Position numbers and translations under genes: made by a program. The notes beneath the pieces are model-generated. The model was not told the DNA's origin. It saw only the letters and a program-made list of their open reading frames with translations, and did not search any database. DNA of 64,000 nucleotides from positions 11,552,206 through 11,616,205 of the forward strand of contig CM074190.1 of the NCBI GenBank assembly GCA_037179385.1. Direction: 5' to 3'. Origin of the DNA: Holothuria scabra. Taxonomy: Eukaryota; Echinodermata; Holothuroidea; Aspidochirotida; Holothuriidae. Position 1 is the first letter of the stretch, and the number at the start of each line of letters is the position of its first letter. Below, one piece after another: positions 37,561 to 48,551 of the stretch.

Positions 37561-37829
37561 GGGGAGGAGACATGGATGGGCCGGGTCTCCATTCCTCTGA
37601 TTAGAATAAAATTAACACTGAAGCTCAAAGGCTTAGCGATTTCTTGTCTTACAATTCTTGGGGATTTTTTCCTCTTTGACCTCTGGTTAGCACAGATGAC
37701 GATCTTGAAAACTAAGTTTCATTTTTTACTTCTGATGACCGCATCTAAAAATCCTAGAAATCCTAGGAAAATTTGCTTTTTGATCCCTAATGACTCAAGG
37801 TTTTGACCTCTGGAGACTTGACATGACAT
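37561..37829 (+). repeat. Old repeat, left part (interrupted by hAT insertion)
   Basis: Contains TTTGACCTCTGGTTAGCACA and GGTTTTGACCTCTGGAGAC phrases, continuing after the hAT element at 39108 (GATCTTTGACCTCCACTAAA). A similar phrase set at 35760-36100 suggests an older dispersed element of unknown class. Confidence 0.4.
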
Positions 37830-39107
37830 CAGTGGCGGAGCTAGGGATTTCGGTCAGAGGGGGCGAAAATGGTCTGCAGGGGCGCTTCGAAGAAGTGAAT
37901 ACCCTGAGCCTCAGCACCATCGAAGCCAGGGGTTTTCAGACTTTCAATTTGATTTTCCGCACCTGGTAGAAGACTTCTTTGCCATTTCTCCTCATCAAGT
38001 TTTCTACTAAAACATGCTTAAATTTTCTATCCATGGGCCTCTGCAGAAGAAAATTCGGGGGGCAAAATTCTCTCAGGGGGAAAAGCTCCGCGCCACCTTG
38101 CGTTGGCGCGGAGCACAAGAAAATTTTGGCCCAAAATGCCTCTCAGATCGCTCGAAATGACATTTCTAAAGCCTATTTACATCATATAAATAGGGAAAAA
38201 CACTGAGTGAACTGTTAAGGAATGTTGATGTTAATTTTTCTTCGTCTTTTTCTTTATGTTTTCTTCGTTTTTTCAGTTTTTTTTATTTTCCAGTTGAGGG
38301 CAAGTTCCCCCCTTGCCCCTACCTGCGGACGCCCATGTTTCTTCCTCTCTTTCACGTTCCTAGTAAACAGCAAGCAATCTTGCAAGGGGAAAAGTTATGG
38401 AAATTAATCACCGTTAGATGTACATTTTTGGCATCTGGAAATCAAGATAAGTACACGAAGAAACATTAACTAACGTAATTTACATCATGTGACCACTCTG
38501 AAATAGCTATTAAGTAAGTACATTGACAGAAGTACCGTATCCAAGACCAAAGGTCTGTTTGGCTCTCTAGATACCGAATTCATACTAAATAAAAGTAGCC
38601 TAAACCTTGGCTTATTAGATGCAATTTTCTGGCTTTTTAGGCCACGAAAGTACAGAAATAAGCATTTTCATGGGAATATGGTGCAGTGTCAGAAATAGCC
38701 ATTAATCATGAGAATGGTCACTTGAAGAAAAGCAAAATGGAAACTGCTCATTAAAACTCTTAAACCATTACCAGTATAATAACAGTTTTATTTTATTTTA
38801 ACCTGAACGTTCTTTTCAAATGATTTTGAAAAATGTTGTGGAAGCCATTTTGGCATCTTTATAAACTCTTTTTATTGTCTTTGTTGATTATCCCGACAAC
38901 AAGAGTACAGATAGTACACTACTGGTGGCTGTTTGAGCATTTTGCTATCTGGACCTTAAAACAACGCTATAAAATTATGTCTTTTGCCAGTAATGGTGCA
39001 AGAGTAAAGTATGTTAAAAACCTCAAAAGGGCGCCGACAGACGATTTTGGTCCGTCAGGGGGGGGGGGGCGACCGCCCCCAATGACCATATGGCAGCTCC
39101 GCCACTG
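37830..39107 (+). mobile_element. Non-autonomous hAT element, family F (1278 bp), with perfect 8-bp target duplication
   Basis: Begins CAGTGGCGGAGCTAGGG and ends GGCAGCTCCGCCACTG, an inverted terminal repeat of about 12 bp. CATGACAT flanks both sides (37822-37829 and 39108-39115). The interior lacks a transposase. A hairpin-forming GCTCCGCGCCA/TGGCGCGGAGC block lies at 38085-38115. A second, longer copy starts near 62846 and runs off the window. It has more sequence in the middle (63480-63620), so this copy carries an internal deletion. Confidence 0.93.
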
Positions 39108-39540
39108 CATGACATTAGTGATCTCCGTCAAAAATAGCAAGGTTTTCTCTTAGGTTTGAACGCCAGTTGAAAGGTTTTGCAACAGGCCTGTTTTGCAAGT
39201 TGGCTTTGGTAATCTCACAAGATCTTTGACCTCCACTAAAAAGCTAAGGGATTCTATTCTCTCAACATGAAAAAATGTGTACCAAATATGGAGAGTGACG
39301 GTCATTCCTACCTTGAAACATCATGCTTTTTCACAAGCGTTTCAAACATCCACACACAAACAAACACACACACACTGTTTCACCATCGCATATTGACTAC
39401 ATGCCTACCAAGCTTGGGCAAGGAATCAAAAACAATGTTCATCGAGTGCGGTTACCGAAGCTACTACCGGTTTTGCTCTCTGAGAAGAACAACAAAGACT
39501 TGACCTTACATCACTTACATAAGGTGTCAATCAGGTAAAC
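39108..39540 (+). repeat. Old repeat, right part
   Basis: Continuation of the interrupted repeat: GTGATCTCCGTCAAAAATAG, AATCTCACAAGATCTTTGACC, and a CA-rich stretch at 39350-39376. The right limit is uncertain. Confidence 0.35.
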
Positions 39541-41000
39541 TCAAACTCATCACGAATTAACGAATACAAAATCGACTCCCATTTCAATATAAAATGTTAA
39601 CTGTTATCTTTCTCTCACCATGGAAGGAAATATATGAGAAATTGTCTATTTACCCTTTCAATGAACCATCTATTAAGGATATTAAAGCGTCATAATTGAC
39701 ATAGAGAAAACACGTGTAGAAGTGTTTTTCGTCTCCTCGGAAAAATAGCGGTCTTAAAAGGATATTAGAAAGATGCATCACTTGTAAAATGACGACAAGG
39801 ACAAAAAGTTAATTACATTTCCTGAAAATTTTCAAAAAGTTGCAATAAATCGCAAGCATTGTGACATTTCAAAAAGGGTCATTATTAACTTTCGTATCGA
39901 ACTATCGAAAAATATGAAGTGTTAAGTAATGAATGGAGAAAGAGACCAATGATCATAACTCATGACACTCCCACGAACAGAAAAAATGACTTTAAACAGG
40001 GGATGCAATATTCTGCTTGATAATTAACTTGGCATTCTCTTTTCTTTCCTTGGGGTAACAAAGGATGACGTCATGCTTGACCCTTTACTATTGTAGTATG
40101 GGATGGACATCACGCATAACTGGACGGAGGTTGTTTACGGTCCCTAAAATATTCCGAATAGCAGTACAATTTGGCGTGGATTTTACTCTCGCGCGCTAAA
40201 AATAAAGTTTCAGTGCATTATAAACTGAATGTTTACCCCCGGATCCCTTCACCGTGTCATCATAGTCGCTATGAAGTTAGCTCATCATAATTCATGCACG
40301 ACCGTTCCATTATTACTATTATTATGATATTGCTAGCATCATTGTACTAGCCAATTAGTTCATGCGGAGACAATCGTCTGTTTTGTTCGTAGTTTACAGG
40401 CTTACAGGATACTTTTTACCTTTTCATAAAAGTTGCTACATTTTGCATGTAAACGAAGTGAAATATATTATCGTTAAAAAATGCTAACGTTGTTTCAAAT
40501 TGTTTGCAGGTTGGTGACTAATCATTAATAATGCCCTTTTTTTCTTTTCTTTTCTTTTTTTTAATTATGTACATGTAAATAAGAATCAGAGTAAAGCAAA
40601 GAGGTAATTCAGTTGTCACTGTGGCATATAAAGTTTTTTTTTTTTTTTTGTAATTTGTTTAGAATTGTTAGTCTATCAATACACACCACATCTTAAAATA
40701 TATATTTTGGAGAGAAAACTCTGATGTCAAAGGAACCGAATTAATATTTGTTACAAATCTGTGAGTTTCAGTAATGAATGCTGTAACCTCTCTCAAAATG
40801 AAATTATCTTGCCTTGATGTAGTCTTGAAATATAGGTTACTCGGTTCAGTGAACAAGTGACATAGAGTCAACGTCAATGAAGTTATCATTAAGCGTCTTT
40901 TTATGCCAAATAGCAAATGCGCCTTTTCACTTTGAGACTGACGTGATTGTGGAGAGCATTACAATTTGCAACTAAAATGAACGATTATGAAGCAGGCTCT
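39541..41000. other. No gene recognised
   Basis: AT-rich non-coding DNA with T runs at 40538-40561 and 40634-40649. Confidence 0.5.
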
Positions 41001-41135
41001 GGATTCAGCCTGACATCCGCCTAGCAAATGATTCAGCCTCACATTCGCCTTGCACAGAATTCAATCTCACAATTTGATTTAGCCTCACATCCCCACATTC
41101 GGAATCTGAACGTGAGGCTGAATGTGAGGTCCAAT
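41001..41135. repeat. Degenerate short repeats of ATTCAGCCTCACATTCGCC in both orientations
   Basis: GATTCAGCCTGACATCCGCC, GATTCAGCCTCACATTCGCC, ATTCAATCTCACA and ATTTAGCCTCACATCC follow one another as direct repeats. GAACGTGAGGCTGAATGTGAGG at 41107-41128 is the inverted version. Spacing is irregular (20-35 bp). Confidence 0.7.
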
Positions 41136-41374
41136 ACGTGAGATCGCATCCTGTGCCTGCATCAGGTTGGTTCAAAATGACCAGATGACAGGTGTTAAAT
41201 AGCTATCTCAAATTGATGTTAAAATCTGTCAGCTTTCTTTCAACAGGCTTCACTCAATATGTATAGTTTCCAGGGCCAAACTGGAAATACGGGTTATGAG
41301 CTGTAGAGGCATAGGAACATTACATGCAACTTTAAATGGAACATCAAAAACATGCCATTATGAGCTTCCAAAAT

Positions 41375-41620
41375 GGCGTGGCGACTGCATAGTCAAGTGC
41401 TTTAGAGCATCCGACTTTCCACGGGGAAGTCTGGGGTTCGATTCATGGCTGGGACATACCGAAGACTTAAAAAATGGAACCCAATGCTATTGCCCTTAGT
41501 GTTCAGCATCAGAAATGGAGTAGGGAAACAAGCCAGTGTCAGGGAAAGCCACAACTGGAAAATTGCCGTGGCCGGTCCGACTGTAACCAATTGGTAAACT
41601 GAGCCATGAAACCTCATCTT
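41375..41620 (+). mobile_element. tRNA-derived SINE, most complete copy
   Basis: The head resembles a tRNA gene. An A-box-like TAGTCAAGTGC is at 41390-41400, followed by TTTAGAGCATCCGACTT. The B box GGTTCGATTCA is at 41435-41445. These are the internal Pol III promoter elements. The body (AATGGAGTAGGGAAACAAGC, CACAACTGGAAAATTGCCGT) is the part found headless at 10602, 13381, 16458, 22817, 50050 and 62802. No poly(A) tail is evident. A hairpin follows at 41623. Confidence 0.82.
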
Positions 41621-41622
41621 AC

Positions 41623-41654
41623 CAGGGAGCTATTACGGCTGTAATGGCTCCCTG
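41623..41654. repeat. 14-bp hairpin at the 3' edge of the SINE
   Basis: CAGGGAGCTATTAC and GTAATGGCTCCCTG pair with one mismatch across a 4-base GGCT loop. It is absent from the other SINE fragments I compared, so it may be local. Confidence 0.65.
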
Positions 41655-41830
41655 ACCTTACTAAACAAAGTGGGGTGGCAAGTTTACGCAAGGAAGGTTC
41701 TTGAAATTGGGTTACTTGTCAATATCTCAGCCCTAATGCTAAATGGTCTGCAGTTTTGTTTACTCGTTTGGTTGGGAATCTTGGGTCGGTATGACAGCTT
41801 TCAGTCTTTAGATTTGACGAAGTTGAAACA

Positions 41831-41983
41831 TAGACCTATTTCCAAATAGCAATTACAATGAATTGTGGGATATAGTTTTGGGTGTGCATCAATTTTAACC
41901 ACCGGAAAATGCCATTGACAAAATGACAAACACCAAAACTCTATCCCACAATCCTTTGTAATTGCTATTTGGAAATAGGTCTA
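41831..41983. mobile_element. Foldback MITE, family A copy 2
   Basis: The best-preserved copy. It begins TAGACCTATTTCCAAATAGC and ends with the reverse complement, GCTATTTGGAAATAGGTCTA. The inner arms carry the GTGGGATA...GTTTTGG block in both orientations. The terminal TA on both sides is compatible with a TA target site, as in mariner-type elements, but this is an inference. Confidence 0.88.
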
Positions 41984-44900
41984 TGGTCGGATCTAAACAA
42001 CATCAATACTGATGGAATCAGGAAGTACTGATGGAATCAGGCAAAAGTGTTTCCTTCGTTGGAACATGAAAATCAATCATATAGTACAGTATAGGGTATC
42101 CATTCATCGCTAGAGACGGCTGAAATGGTAGCATCTCATTCTTGTATGTACAAAGTGTAGAATAGAAGAAGGCTATATATTTCAGAGCATTCAAAGGCGG
42201 CCGGAAACCGGGAGGGCAATCGGGGGCTCATCCCCCCCCCCCCCGAATCATGAAGAAGGAAGTAGGGTCCCAGCGTATCTACATTTCCAAAGTGTTCCGT
42301 TCAAGAAGTGGGAAACCGTGCGTCAACAATTGCAAAGTGAGTACCGAACATATTCTTGATCGATCCAATACACCTAGAAAGTGTCGTTTCCGGCCAGGCT
42401 GGGGGATTTGTAAAGTTTAAACAATTTTCTCTTGGTGATAGTCTTGTTGTCACTCAGCCCCCCCCCCCCCAACCTTCCCTCCAATATTTTGTCGTTCCGC
42501 TGATCCTGATTGGGAGGCAGCATTTATTAACCTGTTAACAGTAGCCTGCCGGGCCGTAGGAGGCTGGGGCGCAGGGGCAGACTTCCCCCAAAGTCCTCCA
42601 AAATTCGGGCAGGAATTTGGGGAAAATTCGGGCAGGAATATGAAAAAAATGGACAGTCACTTCAGTTTTTAAGAAATGACATGGTTTTCGCGTTCTCAAT
42701 CTTAAAAAGATGTGCCGAAACAAAGGAAAGAAACTTCATAGTCGGGGTGAAATTTTCACGTAGAGTCTACAACTTTAATTCCAAAAGTTCGCTATACATT
42801 CTGCCAGCGAGAAAAGCTATATCACTTTAAGACACAAAGGATGGTTTATTCAATATCGCGGTCACAGATTAAGCAACCTTTCTCTAGTCAAGATAACAAG
42901 GAAAATCGGATCAAATGTAACATAACATTAGTAAAAATGATGGAATATTTAGAATTGTGGTCAAATATTAAAATTTTTATGGTTAATTTTAATCAGTCCT
43001 TCCTCGGTTATCAGGCTATTTTAACCAGGAAATGGTTGGTCAAGCTGTAACCACGAGCCTAGTTAAATCTAACCAGGTGTCTTTCAGTCTTTATAGAGTG
43101 TATGCGTATTATTCGTGTGTTTTACTTCACCGTCTTTCATGACACAATTCCCGTAATGTTGGTTGAATATCCAAATCCGTTCAAAAATTTGTCCAAAAGT
43201 AGCAAAGAATCACAGTCAGGGTAACGTATTTACGAAAAATCAAAGAGATTAAAAATCGTGGCACATTTGGGAAGCCTGTGACTTAAAAGAAACAATCATT
43301 TCGGCTGTTTTTAAATCTTGTGTAACACAATGACCGAAATAGCCTATCATTTTAATACTTTCAAATCTTTGCCCGAAAACAGAAAACGCTATGTTCAAAG
43401 AACAATTTTCTTTGGAATATGAAAAGGATAAACACTTGCGACACATTCGCCGGGGCAGCTTGTGAAAAAAATTCCTCATCCTCACTTCATGATACTGTAG
43501 TCTTCGAAATAAATTGCCCCAAACGGTAAAACATCCGGGCGAAAGTTGAAAACTGCTGGTAATTTTCTGATCAAAATATCGATTGCTGAGAGCCTCCTTC
43601 CAAGCCTGGAAAATGCCATTTCCGGGTGTCCGAAGGGTCCGAGTTTTCAAAATTTTCTTTTCACTCAGCGCCAACCAATGGTGGCGCTTCGCTTCGATAC
43701 CGCAGTCTTCCGTAGCAGGATTTTAGTATCAAGTGACCATTATTTGCAAACGGTTCCGGTAACTCAAAATAGCGACTGCTTAGATCCCCCTTAAAAGCCT
43801 GTAAAATGCCACTTTCGACTGTCTGAGGGGTACGAATTTTCAAGATTTCTGTACGCTCCGCGCTAACTAATGGTGGCGCTCGCCCCGCTTACAAAGTCTT
43901 TCGGGCAGAATTACATACTCAGGCAAAAATTCTTCTGCCCCCACCCAAACTGAAATGCTCCCGTTTGCCCATGATCTCACCAGTAGTTATGATTCTGTAC
44001 TCGTATATAACTGTATAAAGAATGTGAAACTGCGATGCATAGTCTGCATGTCTGCAAAGTTGACGGTCAGTTATGCCTGCTAAAGAAGATTCCGATTAGT
44101 TACGCGGTTAAATGGAGGATCAACCAGCTCAGCACGTAGCGTACAGCGTTCCCTTGTTTCCTTCAGGACGTGCACACTATCTAAGTGTCTAGCTAAGTCG
44201 AACGAAAATAGGGGTCTCAGTCCTACTTTACGGCAGATTAAAAATCCAAATTTTAACACCACAAAGGCAATTAAGACGCAATTTACTGCAGAAAACCACA
44301 CTTTAGATCCCTCCTTATGTTATGGATTGATTAAGAAAGAATGATTTTACCAAATTTTCATTTAAGCTCAAATTTTAGAAATCGTACTGTAGGTGCGGGA
44401 TTGGGTTGCTAATCCCGAGGATGTGCGCATGTGCATAGCCACCAAAACAAATTACCAAACTTGCTTATACTTGCTACTTGAGATTGGAGTTGGGGAACTT
44501 GAAATACAAATTGACATGATCAATCGCTCCGGGCTAGTACTCAAGATTGTGGGCATTGGTAGCAACAACTCTTAAAAACTGTTCTCGTCAACTTCTTTCT
44601 TATAGATTGAGTTTAAAATTTGAATTCAAAAGCCGCGATTTGTCTCTTAATAATATGTCGGGGAGCATCATCTCGTTCCTTTTAAACATATTTGACTATA
44701 TATATATACGAAGTACAGACCAAAAGTGTGAACTTGTCCACCCATAACCTTATAATTTAAAGGCAAGCTATTACATAAAATGACGATTCGAAGGCGAAGC
44801 CTGGTTAAACTTCAAGAGGCAGCCTTCTTCGCTCTGACTCTGCAATCTACATACAACATCATCTCACGGTCTAACGCAACATATATCTAAAAATTGTTTT

Positions 44901-45570
44901 GTTTCTGTGACCAAATTTTCGAACGAGTCCAACTCAGTTCACTTGAAAAGCGAGTTACCGATTGAACGTTTGCTCGAAAGAAAATGGACATTGAATCCAT
45001 CAAAAGATGGACATTGCATTGAGCTAGTGAAAGTTGGTTGTAACAGGAAACAGCTATCATTATACGCGTGTTGACTGAACAAAATCAAATAAATAGTTCG
45101 AAGTTCCGGTAAATCACTGGTTAGCGTCAATCAAGTTTGGGACTCTAGTGCCGTACTTCTGTCTGAATGGGAGGATATGTACTTAGGTAAAACATACATA
45201 AAGGTGTGGTAATCCGTGTTCAATATGGCCAGAATATTTTGTTGACTCTATTTTTGAAATAATATTGGAGTGTGCCAGTTGATTGACAGCTGAGAGTACT
45301 GGCTGTAGTACGCCTGGATGTGAAAAATACGCTTAGGAAAAAGGGAGAGTTATACGGAACATTTAAAATTAAGGTTGGTTTTCAAAACAATAATGTTGAA
45401 AAGATTCCCGGCATATAAGTGATATCTGTGCTTCGATCGGTCAGTGTTTGTACAGTACTGCTTTGATGGGTTTTTGTCAATAGGCCCGCTGACAGCCTAT
45501 TACCGTAAATGAGTCAATGGACTATTTCGTGGTCCACGACGTTTTCGAATTTGGAAACGGAAATTGTATA
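41984..45570. other. No gene recognised; diverged tandem repeat and oligo-C tracts
   Basis: C runs at about 42231-42244 and 42461-42470. The GAATTTGGGGAAAATTCGGGCAG phrase is duplicated at 42601-42640 (core AATTCGGGCAGGAAT twice). At 43605-43890 two diverged copies about 193 bp apart share AAAATGCCA-TTTC, GAGTTTTCAA and AATGGTGGCGCT. The open frames at 43249-43674 and 43546-43794 lie in this repeated DNA. Confidence 0.45.
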
Positions 45571-45601
45571 ACCAAGGAGGTTCTTGTAGAACCTCCTTGG
45601 T
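45571..45601. repeat. Perfect 14-bp hairpin
   Basis: ACCAAGGAGGTTCT, three-base loop TGT, then AGAACCTCCTTGGT. The match is exact. No flanking element ends were recognised. Too short and too perfect for an animal microRNA precursor. Confidence 0.9.
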
Positions 45602-46002
45602 AGCCCGATATGTGTATGTAAATATTAAAATACAGTGAGCTTGTCCATGGTCAACGTAAAAGACGTTTAAAGGCTGTACTTACAGTCTTTGAAATTTCAG
45701 ACGTTATTGCTACCTGGACGGTAGCTGCAGTATGCTCAACACTTGTAAAGTCATGCTAATCTCGTCCGGAGGGGCGATTCCGGGAAACAGGGAGTCGTGT
45801 CCCAGAATATTTGAGAAATCGTTCACATTGAATTTCATATTTTAAACAGAATTTTCCGCCCCTGAATTCTCGTATGTGAGGCAGAAACATATGGGCAACT
45901 TCTTAATTCACATCTTGAAACGGCAGTTCATGAATCAGATCACAAATGTCAATTGTTAAGGTGGATTTAAGCTGAAAAATGGTAATCACTACAAAATAAT
46001 TA

Positions 46003-46166
46003 AAGGTTAATTAACGCTAGACCGTGCATTAATAGGAGGATAATGCATGGTTGGGGTCAATGCAAGCGATGCAAGAGGGCGCAGCCCGAGTGCATCCAGC
46101 GATGACATTAACCCCCGAGAGTGCATTATACTCTACTCAATGCACAGGTCCGGCGTTGATTAACCT
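46003..46166. mobile_element. MITE family I (single copy seen)
   Basis: Left end AAGGTTAATTAACGCTAGAC, right end GGTCCGGCGTTGATTAACCTT. Their inverted alignment extends about 27 bp with a few mismatches, including GTGCATT. The inside has further TGCATT/AATGCA symmetry. No second copy was seen in the window. Confidence 0.72.
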
Positions 46167-47774
46167 TGTTCATTCATACACAACAAGATAACCCTTAAAA
46201 CAGACTGAAAGAGAGAAAAAGTTGTTTATAAATAACCGCATTTCTACTAAATGTGGAAAGATTAATCCTAATAACCGTTAAAAATGTCCTTGCACAGTGA
46301 ACAAAGTCAATGACACAATTGGACAAACTTGATTCAATAGCAATATCCATAAGCTATAAAATAAAAGAATTATGTAACTAGATTTGGAAAATATTATCAT
46401 TATTTAAGAATTTCACTGCATTCTAAATAAGGACAACAATTAACATCTCGGGAAGCAAAAAGAAGGAAATGACACCTGGCAACACACCCCCTAGCAACGA
46501 ATTTTACATGCACCGGAGCGGCTTTCCTTTAACGTTGAGTCTAAGTCAAACCGCGTTACTAGCCTACACCTTCTGCTAGGTAGCTTACCTTGTTCCTAGG
46601 AAATTCAAACTGCAGCTAGTCTAGATCGACCTATTATTTATATACGAACATAAACTATACTGCTATATAGACACAGTCGAGAAGGTAGTCAGAGCATTAC
46701 GCAATACGGCTCTGTTTGAAATTACCGCCGGGCCTGCATAGAAATAGGCCTATGTGGTACGCATGTGCGCTGTACGTGTGTAGCCTTAATGCGTACATAT
46801 GTGCGCACGTAGGTAAATTCACTATCCATAATGAAAGAGGCGTTTTGTTCGTGTGATTATCAAGTTAAAAGCACTTAGGGGGCTAGGCTAGGTCTTACGG
46901 CCATCAAGACCCCGTCATATTGAGACGGTTCTAGGCTGCTAGAAATACGATTGAATCAAGTTCATCTTCCAATGTCAGGGTTACACTGTTAGAGTATTCA
47001 TCGCCTAGATCGTATTATTTGTCCCCAACCCTATTCTCTCAGGTATGATCCCAGCGACCAACAAGCTGTTGTTCCATCTGTCAAAATATCTATTATATTT
47101 GTTCATACATGTCCACCACTCAAATAATGCATCTCCCACATCATAATGCGCCAATATCCCCCTCTGGAGTGCCTTGCACTCACCCCAGGTCACCCGCCCT
47201 ATCCCACAAAAGAGACTGACACATTTAAAACTAAGCTGAGCCCCAAGCTACCCCTCATCGATTCGGTCGCCACTGGAACCTACAACCCTCATAGTAAGAT
47301 CATCTGTTTAAAAAGTACAAACAGGTTTTTTTTTTTTATTAAGGATACTAAAAACTGAAAAAGAAAGATGAAAAAAGCAAATGAGAGACAGGTTTTTGTA
47401 TTTTTCTCTGACCAAATAAATTTCCCGACATGCCTTAAATTGTCCAGACAAAAATCGCTTTGAAAATTTCTAGTTTCTGGTGGTGTAGCACCCCCTCCAC
47501 ATCCCGCCCCTATTCTTATCTGCAAAATAAAAAGTTAAATGGGCGACTGAAATCCGTTTGGGTTTATGCATTTTATTGCAGGCCCACTAAGGCTCTTAGA
47601 CGAAACTGGAAATTTGCCCGAAAACTTTTTACCGTTTTTTGATCACAGATTTGAAAATTAAGAGCTTATATTGGAGTAATTTTGGAATTTAATGAATAAA
47701 TTTGGTCTTTTGGAAAGGTAAAACTCAAAAATTTGGGGTCTTATAAAGTGATCGGTGCATTTCAAGAGCAAATT
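46167..47774. other. No gene recognised
   Basis: Unique-looking DNA up to about 47.4 kb. 47450-47770 shares ATTAAGAGCTTATATTGGAG and GGAATTTAATGAATAAA with segments at 20.6 and 57.8-58.1 kb, a decayed repeat. Confidence 0.4.
46790..46811. repeat. 22-nt strict purine-pyrimidine alternation (Z-DNA-prone)
   Basis: TGCGTACATATGTGCGCACG plus TA alternates purine and pyrimidine at every step. A related GTACGCATGTGCGC stretch lies at 46757-46770. Confidence 0.6.
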
Positions 47775-48078
47775 TAAAGGCCCATTTCTCTCACCCCAAA
47801 CAGCACCAGTTCTCCTAACCTTCTTACTGAAGCCCCTCCCACAATTGTCTGAAATGCATCCTCATCCAGACACAATCTCAGTTATATTGCTTCAGGGTGA
47901 GTAAAGAAATACTCAATTTATACTATAAAAACACTCTCAGTACCGTTCATGCTGTGTAATATAAGCTTTTGGTACTCTGCATTGTTTGAATTAGCTGTCA
48001 ATCAAAGAGCTGGGCCAATTGAGAATTTCGGTACCCGGGTTCCAAAATTGTAGTTTTGGGTGAGAGGTTTGGCCCTTT
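47775..48078 (+). mobile_element. MITE family E, copy 2 (most complete)
   Basis: Begins AAAGGCCCATTTCTCTCACC and ends GGTGAGAGGTTTGGCCCTTT. This is an inverted terminal repeat of about 20 bp flanked by TTA/TAA. No coding capacity. Confidence 0.82.
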
Positions 48079-48398
48079 AAGGAGAATGTCGGTGTGGTTG
48101 AACTTAGGGTAGGTTTGTCATGATAGGCTAATGACAGACAGAGTATCCACCGACACTGGGAAATATTCAGTTTTTTGTCATTTTAACAAACATTTTTATG
48201 TCCGATACTTATATTGAAGAAAAAATTGTAACCTTATGACGGATTTCGGATTTTTAGACAAATCTGACCTTGAATTTCAAAAGTATATATTTTAGTTATA
48301 CAGTATGAAAATATGAATTCAAACAGCCCAACTTGAACTGCCATCAACATAAGACATTCCTATGCTAAGATTTAAAATTTTGAAAAATAATCTCTCCA

Positions 48399-48551
48399 TT
48401 GACCCTTTTCCAAATAGTAATTACAAAGGATTGTGGGATAGGTTTTAGGTCTGCATAATTTTTGTCAATGCATTTTATTGTAGGAAAAAAGAATGCACAT
48501 CAACATTCTATCCCACAATCCTTTGTAATAGCTATTTGGAAAAGTGTCTAT
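48399..48551. mobile_element. Foldback MITE, family A copy 3
   Basis: Starts GACCCTTTTCCAAATAG and ends CTATTTGGAAAAGTGTCTA. The ATTGTGGGATAG block is followed near the other end by CTATCCCACAATCC. The central part differs from copies 1 and 2, whereas the arms are conserved. This is the usual pattern when only ends are needed for mobilisation. Confidence 0.83.

Noticed and set aside
38222..38407. Short plus-strand frame rich in Phe/Val, like a membrane segment
   Set aside because: It is translated from a TTTTTC-rich part of the hAT element. The same frame appears at 63349-63540 in the second copy.
43249..43674. 141-codon minus-strand frame
   Set aside because: Lies in DNA that is partly a diverged tandem repeat with the next 200 bp. 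The encoded protein resembles no family I know.
45571..45601. microRNA precursor
   Set aside because: Stem of 14 bp and loop of 3 bases are too short, and no imperfect 55-70-nt foldback surrounds it.
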